Source: Bauldia sp.
GTDB lineage: Bacteria > Pseudomonadota > Alphaproteobacteria > Rhizobiales > Kaistiaceae
Length of the DNA: 48,931 nt
Direction: 5' to 3'
NCBI GenBank assembly: GCA_026126025.1
Contig: JAHCJZ010000014.1
Span: forward strand, 1 to 48,931
The position numbers and the translations under genes are program-made. Numbering within the stretch: the stretch's first letter is position 1; each line of letters opens with the position of its first letter. This document shows, one piece after another, positions 36,187 through 42,082 of the stretch. Below the pieces are notes generated by a model that was not told where the DNA came from, made no database searches, and was given only the letters and a program-made list of their open reading frames with translations.

Positions 36187-36666
36187 TCAGCCAACGCGCA
36201 TCCGGTCCAGCGCGCCCTGGAGGATGTAGGCGGCGGCCATCTTGTCGACGAGTTCGGCGCGGCGCTTGCGGCTGCGGTCGGCCTCGATCAGCGTCCGGGT
36301 GACGGCCGCAGTCGACAGCCGCTCGTCCCAGAGGAGCACCGGGAGCGGCGACCGCGGGGCGAGATTGCGGAGGAAGGCGCGGGTCGCCTGCGCCCGCGGG
36401 CCCTCGCTGCCGTCCATGTTGAGCGGGAGGCCGACGACGAGGCCGGTCACGGCGTTCGCGTCGGCTGTCGTCACCAGCGCGTCGGCGTCGAGCGAGAATT
36501 TCCGCCGTTCGATCAGCGTCAGTGGCGACGCGATCCGGCGGCCGGCATCGGACAGGGCGAGGCCGATGGTCTTGGTGCCGAGGTCGAGGCCGAGGAGGGC
36601 GCCCGCGGGCGTTGCGGCGAGGAACGCGGCGATATCGGTTCCCGGCGGTGCCGGAGGCGCGCTCAG
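36187..36666 (-). CDS. ruvX: RuvX/YqgF family protein with an apparent CTG start
   Basis: Resolvase-like RNase H fold protein involved in 16S pre-rRNA processing. The 159-residue translation carries [39 protein letters not shown] and [13 protein letters not shown], complete for the family. No ATG, GTG or TTG occurs in this frame upstream of the conserved GLDLGTKT until far inside the neighbouring gene. CTG at 36664-36666 overlaps the upstream stop as CTGA and has GGAG six bases before it, giving a normal length. I take this as the start; the alternative is a sequence error. Confidence 0.85.
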   Translation of the reverse strand: MSAPPAPPGTDIAAFLAATPAGALLGLDLGTKTIGLALSDAGRRIASPLTLIERRKFSLDADALVTTADANAVTGLVVGLPLNMDGSEGPRAQATRAFLRNLAPRSPLPVLLWDERLSTAAVTRTLIEADRSRKRRAELVDKMAAAYILQGALDRMRVG

Positions 36667-36938
36667 CGTCCGCTCCGCCGCGCCATGGACTGGCGCAGCC
36701 AGTCGGCGATCACCGACATGCCGACGCCGACGGCGACGCCGATCGCAAGGCCGAGCCCGGTCTCGCCGGTCAGGGCATCGACGAGGAGGCCGATGCCGAC
36801 GCCGATCAGCGGGAAGATTGTGAAGATGATGCCGCGCGCGCGGCGGTTCGCCGCCTCGACCTCGGCCGGGTCGGCGATCTGCGGCGGTTCCGACGCTGCT
36901 TCGGCAGCCTTAGCCGTCCGGTTCTCCAGTGCCGCCAT
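36663..36938 (-). CDS. Small membrane protein with glycine-zipper helices
   Basis: 91 residues: charged N-terminus ([20 protein letters not shown]), then two helices rich in GxxxG spacing ([21 protein letters not shown] and [19 protein letters not shown]). No named family. It overlaps the upstream Gly-rich gene by 29 bases and ruvX by four. Confidence 0.65.
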   Translation of the reverse strand: MAALENRTAKAAEAASEPPQIADPAEVEAANRRARGIIFTIFPLIGVGIGLLVDALTGETGLGLAIGVAVGVGMSVIADWLRQSMARRSGR

Positions 36939-37107
36939 CCCCCTTCTTGGCGCCGTTCATCGCCAGCGCGATCGCAATGCCGATGGCGACGCCGACCCCG
37001 ATCCCCATCGCAATGTTGTCGAGGGCGACCCCGATCGTCGTGCCGATCGCGAGGCCGATGGCAATACCGATGCCGAGCCGTCCGCCGTCCTTCTGCGAGT
37101 CTGCCAT
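36910..37107 (-). CDS. Very small Gly-zipper membrane protein
   Basis: 65 residues, MADSQKDGGRLGIGIAIGLA followed by two helices of repeated GxxxG/GIG pattern and a polar tail [14 protein letters not shown]. It is similar in style to the downstream protein at 36663-36938, and the two reading frames overlap by 29 bases. Function unknown; small Gly-zipper proteins often oligomerise in membranes. Confidence 0.6.
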   Translation of the reverse strand: MADSQKDGGRLGIGIAIGLAIGTTIGVALDNIAMGIGVGVAIGIAIALAMNGAKKGDGGTGEPDG

Positions 37108-37174
37108 CACTGTGACATGGCGCAGGCATGCCGCCAACTCAAGGGGCAGTTGGCGGCCCATATCCGCAGAGTCC

Positions 37175-37290
37175 GTGTCCCGGGCGCAGCGCAGCACGAA
37201 GTGGTGCGCTGCTGAACCGGGACCCACGCGGCCTGGACCCCGGCTCTGCGGTGCATCACGGTGTTGATGCACCTTGTCCGGGGAACGCGG
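37175..37290. repeat. Composite palindromic repeat, family F
   Basis: Arms TCCCGGGCGCAGCGC and inner GAACCGGGACC matched by GGACCCCGGCTC, with TGCATCA/TGATGCA. It resembles 44414-44551. Confidence 0.75.
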
Positions 37291-37356
37291 GTGTAGGGCT
37301 GCAAAGGGCGTCTCTTCAAGCCACTCCGACCGGGTGACGAAGAGGGGAGTACCTGC

Positions 37357-37632
37357 CTAGCCGCGATATTGCTGGATGCGGGTGGTGCGCAGGCCGGCGA
37401 GGCCGTGCTGATCGATCGACTGCTGCCAGGAGAGGAATTCCTCGACGGTCAGCGTGTATCGGGAGCAGGCCTCGTCGAGGCTGAGCAGGCCGCCGCGGAC
37501 CGCCGCCACCACCTCAGCCTTGCGCCGGATGACCCAGCGCTTGGTGTTGCGGGGCGGAAGATCGGCAATCGTCAGCGGACTGCCGTCGGGCCCGATCACA
37601 TATTTGACACGGGGACGAATCTGCTCGGACAT
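37357..37632 (-). CDS. sciP: CtrA inhibitor SciP (DUF1153)
   Basis: 91 residues, YVIGPDGSPLTIADLPPRNT, then KRWVIRRKAEVVAAVRGGLL and a helix-turn-helix ending in DQHGLAGLRTTRIQQYR. These are hallmarks of SciP, which binds CtrA at promoters and blocks transcription in swarmer cells. In Caulobacter sciP is itself CtrA-activated. Here a near-consensus CtrA box (TTAA-N7-CTAA) lies about 55 bases upstream, and a hairpin covers the ribosome site. It stands alone, 20 kb from ctrA. Confidence 0.93.
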   Translation of the reverse strand: MSEQIRPRVKYVIGPDGSPLTIADLPPRNTKRWVIRRKAEVVAAVRGGLLSLDEACSRYTLTVEEFLSWQQSIDQHGLAGLRTTRIQQYRG

Positions 37633-37635
37633 TCT

Positions 37636-37670
37636 ACTCTCACACGGAGGCCAGCGGCCGCACCGTGAGA
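37636..37670 (-). promoter_or_regulatory. Hairpin covering the sciP ribosome-binding site
   Basis: On the minus strand CTCTCACGG pairs with CCG(TG)TGAGAG, nine pairs with a two-base bulge and a GC-rich loop. The 3' arm contains GAGAG, the only Shine-Dalgarno-like sequence before the sciP ATG. Confidence 0.45.
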
Positions 37671-37687
37671 GACTAGGCCCCGCGGCT

Positions 37688-37702
37688 TTAAAATTTGGCT
37701 AA
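37688..37702. promoter_or_regulatory. Near-consensus CtrA box upstream of sciP
   Basis: Plus strand TTAA-AATTTGG-CTAA, one mismatch from TTAA-N7-TTAA. Position fits a CtrA-controlled sciP promoter. Confidence 0.5.
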
Positions 37703-37947
37703 GCGGCAGGCAACAATTCGGTAAGAACCGCAGGAATCTCCTGAGGTCGCGGCCGATCCATTCGAGTTCCAAGCGCTGTCACAATCGGAAGTACTGCAGC
37801 GCCACTTCGCGGTCACCGGCCTGCGGACACACTTCAAGTCGCGCGCCGTCCGTTCAACCTCAGTCCGGCGTCGTCGCCGGAAGCCGCCTCGGCCGCCGGT
37901 CATCGCCTTGCCGCGAGGGTCCCCCGGATGATAGTGCGGACGCGGCT
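37703..37947. other. Non-coding stretch between sciP and mnmA
   Basis: About 245 bases without a convincing gene, RNA or repeat. No long-range palindrome like those elsewhere in the window. Confidence 0.4.
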
Positions 37948-37976
37948 TTGACCCGGCGATGCCGGCCCGCCATATG
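37948..37976 (+). promoter_or_regulatory. Promoter of mnmA
   Basis: TTGACC (37948-37953), 17-base spacer, CATATG (37971-37976), about 20 bases before the mnmA ATG, implying a very short leader. Confidence 0.55.
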
Positions 37977-37996
37977 TAGGCGATGGATCGCCGCCC

Positions 37997-39190
37997 ATGC
38001 TGAATTCCCTCGGTCTGCCCAAGCGCCCCGCCGACACCAAGGTGATCGTCGCGATGTCGGGCGGCGTCGATTCCTCGGTCGTCGCCGGGCTTCTGGCGCG
38101 CGAGGGCTATGACGTCGTCGGCATCACGCTGCAGCTCTACGACCATGGCGCGGCGACGCACCGGAAGGGCGCGTGCTGCGCCGGGCAGGATATCCACGAC
38201 GCTCGCCGGGTCGCCGAGCGGCTCGGCATCGCGCATTACGTGCTCGACTATGAGGAGCGCTTCCGCCACGCGGTGATCGACACCTTCGTCGACACCTATG
38301 TCGCGGGGAAGACTCCGGTTCCGTGCGCTTCCTGCAATCAGACCGTGAAGTTCGCCGATCTTCTTGAGACGGCGCGCGAGCTCGGGGCGGACCTTCTCGC
38401 CACCGGCCATTACGTCGCCACGCGTGAGGTCGGCGGCCGGCGGGCGCTGTTCACGCCGGCCGATGTCGAGCGCGACCAGAGCTATTTCCTCTTCGGCACG
38501 ACCGAGGCGCAGCTCGACCTCCTTCGCTTCCCGCTCGGCGGGATGGAGAAGGCCGAGGTCCGCCGCATCGCGCGCGAGCTCGGGCTGATCGTCGCCGACA
38601 AGGCGGACAGCCAGGACATCTGCTTCGTGCCGACCGGACGCTATGCCGAAATGATCGAGCGCCTCCGCCCCGACGCGGTCGAGCCGGGCGAGATCGTCCA
38701 TCTCGACGGCCGCGTGCTCGGGCGGCATGACGGCGTCCTCCACTACACCGTTGGTCAGCGGCGCGGCATCGGCGTCGCGCTCGGCGAGCCGCTCTATGTC
38801 ATCCACATCGACGCGGCGCAGCGCCGGGTGGTGGTTGGGCCGCGCGACGCGCTGGCGACGCGGCGCCTCACCCTGACCGGCCTCAACTGGCTCGGCGACG
38901 GGCCTGTTGCTGCCCTGCCACCGGACGGGATCGACCTCTTCGCCCGCGTCCGCTCCACGCGCGCGCCGCAGCCGGCGCGGCTGGTCGTCTCGGACGAGGG
39001 CGTCTTCGTCGACCTCGCCGGCGAGGAGACCGGCGTCGCGCCCGGCCAGGCCTGCGTCCTTTACGAGGCGGTCGGCCCGGGCGCGCGGGTGCTCGGCGGC
39101 GGCTGGATCGACGCGGCGAGCCAGGGCCTCGAGGCCGAGGCCGCGCTCCGCCGCCTCGCGGCGCGGCCGGCCGAAGCCGCGCTCGCCTAG
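37997..39190 (+). CDS. mnmA: tRNA 2-thiouridylase MnmA
   Basis: Adds sulfur to U34 of tRNA-Lys, -Glu and -Gln. 397 residues. PP-loop [19 protein letters not shown], catalytic Cys pair in [12 protein letters not shown] and [16 protein letters not shown] and the C-terminal barrel with [11 protein letters not shown]. All expected residues are present. The leader is short and there is no strong ribosome site. The methyltransferase gene follows five bases after its stop. Confidence 0.96.
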   Translation: MLNSLGLPKRPADTKVIVAMSGGVDSSVVAGLLAREGYDVVGITLQLYDHGAATHRKGACCAGQDIHDARRVAERLGIAHYVLDYEERFRHAVIDTFVDTYVAGKTPVPCASCNQTVKFADLLETARELGADLLATGHYVATREVGGRRALFTPADVERDQSYFLFGTTEAQLDLLRFPLGGMEKAEVRRIARELGLIVADKADSQDICFVPTGRYAEMIERLRPDAVEPGEIVHLDGRVLGRHDGVLHYTVGQRRGIGVALGEPLYVIHIDAAQRRVVVGPRDALATRRLTLTGLNWLGDGPVAALPPDGIDLFARVRSTRAPQPARLVVSDEGVFVDLAGEETGVAPGQACVLYEAVGPGARVLGGGWIDAASQGLEAEAALRRLAARPAEAALA

Positions 39191-39195
39191 CGGCG

Positions 39196-39855
39196 ATGGC
39201 GCCGCCGGAACCCGCGGCGGCCCGCCCGCCGAGCCCGATCGACGAAGCCGCGGTCGTCGCCGCCTATTCCCGCTGGGCGCCGGTCTATGACGCCGTGTTC
39301 GGCCTCCCCTTCCTCACCGGCCGCCGCGCCATCGCGAAGATCGTCAACGCGCTGCCGCCCGGCCGCATCCTCGAAGCGGGCGTCGGCACCGGCATGGCGC
39401 TGAAGCGCTACGACCGGAAGCACCGCGTCTTCGGCATCGACCTGTCGCCCGACATGCTGGCCCGCGCCCGGACGCGGGTGGCGCGCGGCCATCTCGGCCA
39501 TGTCGAGGGGCTGGAGGTGATGGACGCGGGGAACCTCGCCTTCCCCGACCGGAGCTTCGACGCGGTCGTGGCGATGTATGTCATGACCGTGGTGCCCGAC
39601 CCGGACAAAGTGATGGCCGAGTTCGTCCGCGTCACGCCGCCGGGCGGCAGGCTCGTCGTCATCGGCCATTTCGCGTCGAGCGGCGGCTTCTACCACTGGG
39701 TCGAGCGGCGGCTCGCCCGGTTCGCCGCCCGGATCGGCTGGAACCCCGACATGGACGTGGAACGCCTGATGGGCCGCCCGGACCTTCGCCTCGTCGCCCG
39801 CCGCAAGCTCGGCCCGCTCTGGCTCTTCACGCTGCTGACATTCGAGCGGGTGTAG
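39196..39855 (+). CDS. SAM-dependent methyltransferase, PmtA-like
   Basis: 219-residue class I methyltransferase. After a Pro/Ala-rich start it reads YSRWAPVYDAVFGLPFLTGR, then motif I ILEAGVGTGMALK, acidic loop VFGIDLSPDMLARARTRV, DAGNLAFPDRSFDAVVAMY and PPGGRLVVIGHF. The YD-FG-GR lead and overall length match Rhodobacter-type phosphatidylethanolamine N-methyltransferase, which makes phosphatidylcholine. Quinone methyltransferases share the core, so lipid methylation is likely but not certain. Cotranscribed with mnmA. Confidence 0.78.
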   Translation: MAPPEPAAARPPSPIDEAAVVAAYSRWAPVYDAVFGLPFLTGRRAIAKIVNALPPGRILEAGVGTGMALKRYDRKHRVFGIDLSPDMLARARTRVARGHLGHVEGLEVMDAGNLAFPDRSFDAVVAMYVMTVVPDPDKVMAEFVRVTPPGGRLVVIGHFASSGGFYHWVERRLARFAARIGWNPDMDVERLMGRPDLRLVARRKLGPLWLFTLLTFERV

Positions 39856-39857
39856 CT

Positions 39858-39935
39858 GGTGAATGGTGAAATGGTGAATGGTGAACGGGAGGATCCCCGG
39901 AGGATCCATTCACCATTGACCATTCACCATTCACC
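39858..39935. repeat. Hairpin of tandem ATGGTGA-type repeats
   Basis: Left arm is four tandem GGTGAAT/ATGGTGA units, right arm their inverted copies (TTCACCATT), with GGATCC near the turn. It lies between convergent genes and may act as a terminator. Confidence 0.8.
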
Positions 39936-39956
39936 CAAACACGGCCGTCGCCCGCG

Positions 39957-40292
39957 TCAGCGGATCTCGATGGTGCTCGTGCGGCGCTCGACGATGAAGA
40001 GCGCGTGGCAGACTCCGTCGGCCGCGAACATGAAGGCGTTCGTCTCGTAGGTCGGCCACACCAGCGACTGGCCCGGCTGCAGCGTGCCGATCGGCTCCTG
40101 CAGATAGCGGTAGTTGAGCCAGACGATCTCGATCGCGGCGCCGGTCTGGTTGACGAAGGTCACCGTTACCGGGCGGTCGCCGTCGAACGAGCGCGTGGTC
40201 GCCAGGCCCGAGCAGTCGGAGAAGCCGGCTGCCGCCGGCTGGAAGGCAAGCAGGGAAAGAATTGCGGCGTAGATGACGCTGCGAAACCGCAT
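39957..40292 (-). CDS. Secreted VHL beta-domain-like protein
   Basis: 111 residues with a signal peptide (about 1-22, cut after PAAAG) and one beta-sandwich-like domain: VTVTFVNQTGAAIEIVWLNY, then IGTLQPGQSLVWPTYETNAF. This spacing (FxNxT/S, VxWLNY/F, TLxPGQ, TYxxxxFxF) resembles the von Hippel-Lindau beta domain found in small bacterial secreted proteins. Two Cys may pair. Function in bacteria is not established. Confidence 0.65.
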   Translation of the reverse strand: MRFRSVIYAAILSLLAFQPAAAGFSDCSGLATTRSFDGDRPVTVTFVNQTGAAIEIVWLNYRYLQEPIGTLQPGQSLVWPTYETNAFMFAADGVCHALFIVERRTSTIEIR

Positions 40293-40390
40293 GGAGCGCT
40301 CCTTACCAGAACGCCGGTGCCCCCACCCCGGTACGAGCGAAACCTAGCGCCGTCAGGCCGTTTCACGCAAGCGGAAGCGGTCCCGATTGC

Positions 40391-40419
40391 TTGACACCCC
40401 TCCGGGCCGCTTCTTATAT
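40391..40419 (+). promoter_or_regulatory. Promoter of tRNA-Met
   Basis: TTGACA (40391-40396), 17-base spacer, TTATAT (40414-40419), 12 bases before the tRNA. The best sigma-70 promoter in the window. Confidence 0.8.
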
Positions 40420-40431
40420 GCGCCCGCCTTG

Positions 40432-40506
40432 GGCGGGGTAGCTCAGCGGTAGAGCAGGGGAATCATAATCCCTTGGTCGGGGGTTCAAATCCCTCCCCCG
40501 CTACCA
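40432..40506 (+). tRNA. tRNA-Met (anticodon CAT)
   Basis: 75 bases including encoded CCA. Acceptor stem GGCGGGG/CCCCGCT with discriminator A, D arm GCTC-AGCGGTA-GAGC, anticodon arm GGGGA-ATCATAA-TCCCT giving CAT, T loop GTTCAAATC. The sequence matches elongator tRNA-Met of related bacteria rather than the initiator (which would have mismatched ends) or the TilS substrate tRNA-Ile2. Confidence 0.93.
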
Positions 40507-40617
40507 ACAAATCCAACAACTTGGCTGATGGTCTGCGCCGGCGGCGCCCTGCGCCTTGCGCGCAACCGCCGGATGGTGTTCTCTCTCGTTCGTATTTCGT
40601 TCTCGGGAGGAGAAGCG

Positions 40618-41142
40618 ATGAGGTGGGCATCGGCGGCAGCGGTATTTCTTGCGATTGGCGCGGGCGCGCTAGCGCCGGCGCCGGTGGCGGCGCAGGACAT
40701 CCAGCTGATCTCCATCACCGGCGATTGCGAGCGGCTGGTGGTGCGCGGGTTCGATTTCTCCCTCGATTGCGAGGGGCTGCTGCTCCAGATGAACACGATG
40801 GACGGCGCGCGGACCGGGTTCACGGTGCGGCTGAGGAACGGCTCGTCGATCGCGTTCATGGGAACGCACGGGCTGAAGCCCGACGCCGACAGCCAGTTCC
40901 AGGACGTCGATTCCGTGATCTTCCAGTTCTCGGCGGACAGCAATGCCAACACGATCGAGGCGACCGGTCTCTGCGGCTATTCCAATCCGTATCTCGGGCC
41001 GCAGATCTATACCTGCCTTGCCACCAGCGACGACGGCGAGGCCTATATGCTGATATTCCGCACCGATGGGTCCGATCCGCTGATCGAGGACGGGCTGGCT
41101 GGCGGCATGCCGCCGCCCGACCAGAAGCGCCCGAACCGCTGA
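40618..41142 (+). CDS. Secreted protein of unknown function
   Basis: 174 residues with a signal peptide (about 1-25, cut after PVAAQ). The mature part is a beta-rich sequence with two Cys pairs likely (ITGDCERLVV, LDCEGLL, GLCGY, IYTCLATSDDGEAYMLIF) and a Pro-rich end. No family recognised. GGGAGGAGA precedes the ATG. It lies 14 bases before a PhyH-type oxygenase, so the two are cotranscribed. Confidence 0.7.
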   Translation: MRWASAAAVFLAIGAGALAPAPVAAQDIQLISITGDCERLVVRGFDFSLDCEGLLLQMNTMDGARTGFTVRLRNGSSIAFMGTHGLKPDADSQFQDVDSVIFQFSADSNANTIEATGLCGYSNPYLGPQIYTCLATSDDGEAYMLIFRTDGSDPLIEDGLAGGMPPPDQKRPNR

Positions 41143-41156
41143 GGGAGGGAAGGAGA

Positions 41157-41975
41157 ATGGCCGTCGCAGCGCAGGCCGTCGTCGCCGACGATCCGGCGGC
41201 AGCCGCGGACCGCTTCGCGGCCGACGGCGTCGTGTGCCTCCGCGGCCTTTTCCGCGACTGGGTCGAGCCGCTGCGCGGCGTCATCGACGAGGTAATGGCG
41301 CTGCCGCGCGACAGCGCGGTCAACCATGCCGAAGGGAAGGGCGGCGTCTTCTTCCACGACGTCGACCTCTGGAAGCATTTCGACACGGTGAAGCGCTTCG
41401 CGTTCACTTCGGCGGCGCCGGCAATCGCCCGGGCGCTGACCGGCGCGCGGGCGCTCCACCTCTACGGCGACCACCTCCTGGTGAAGGAGCCCGGTAGCCC
41501 GTCGGCGCAGACGCCATGGCACCAGGACGAGCCGTATCTGCGCGCCGCGGGAACCCGGATGCTGTCGATCTGGGTCGCGCTCGATCCGGTGACGACCGAC
41601 ACCGGGGCGATGCGCTTCGTGCCCGGGTCCAACCGCTGGGGCCGGCTGTTCCGCCCGGTGCGCTTCGCCCATGGCGAGGAGTTCGCGCTCGACCGCTTCG
41701 CGGAATCGGTGCCGGACATCGACGGCGATCCCGAACGCACCCCGACCGTGAGCTTCAACCTCGCGCCGGGCGACTGCACGGTCCACCACATCCGGACGCT
41801 CCACTCCTCCGGCGGCAACCAGAGCCTCGCGACCCGCCGCCGCGCGCTGGTGGTGCGCTATGCCGGCGAGGACGCCCGCTACGTCGCGCCCAACAAAGCT
41901 GCCCTCCGCTCCGCCGACCCGAAACGCGCTCCCGGCGAGACGCTCGACCCGGCGGAGTTCCCGGCGGTGCCGTAG
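41157..41975 (+). CDS. Phytanoyl-CoA dioxygenase (PhyH) family protein
   Basis: Fe(II)/2-oxoglutarate oxygenase, 272 residues. Metal ligands: HxD in PWHQDEPYL and the distal His in DCTVHHIRTLHSSGGN, with Arg of RRALVVRY for 2-oxoglutarate. FAADGVVCLRGLF at the N-terminus and DTGAMRFVPGSNRWG are typical. The substrate is unknown; family members act on fatty acyl groups, ectoine, antibiotics and others. AAGGAGA precedes the ATG. Confidence 0.87.
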   Translation: MAVAAQAVVADDPAAAADRFAADGVVCLRGLFRDWVEPLRGVIDEVMALPRDSAVNHAEGKGGVFFHDVDLWKHFDTVKRFAFTSAAPAIARALTGARALHLYGDHLLVKEPGSPSAQTPWHQDEPYLRAAGTRMLSIWVALDPVTTDTGAMRFVPGSNRWGRLFRPVRFAHGEEFALDRFAESVPDIDGDPERTPTVSFNLAPGDCTVHHIRTLHSSGGNQSLATRRRALVVRYAGEDARYVAPNKAALRSADPKRAPGETLDPAEFPAVP

Positions 41976-41995
41976 GCGCCCGCGCCATCCCCCAT

Positions 41996-42074
41996 CTCGT
42001 CATTGCCGGACTTGATCCGGCAATCCATACGGCGCTTCAGCATGGATCACCGGGTCAAGCCCGGTGATGACGAG
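41996..42074. repeat. Composite palindromic repeat, family C, without a gene
   Basis: Left arm CTCGTCATTGCCGGACTTGA and right arm its inverted relative ending GGTGATGACGAG, each a hairpin, with 14 bases between. The ends resemble those of the GIY-YIG cassette at 26499-26904. Confidence 0.85.
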
Positions 42075-42082
42075 GGAGTGGG

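Noticed and set aside
39858-39935. Possible CRISPR-like array
   Set aside because: Units are 7-8 bases with no unique spacers and are mirrored as an inverted repeat; no cas genes nearby.
40432-40506. CAT-anticodon tRNA as the TilS substrate tRNA-Ile2
   Set aside because: Stem sequences match elongator tRNA-Met of related bacteria, although final separation needs a covariance-model search.
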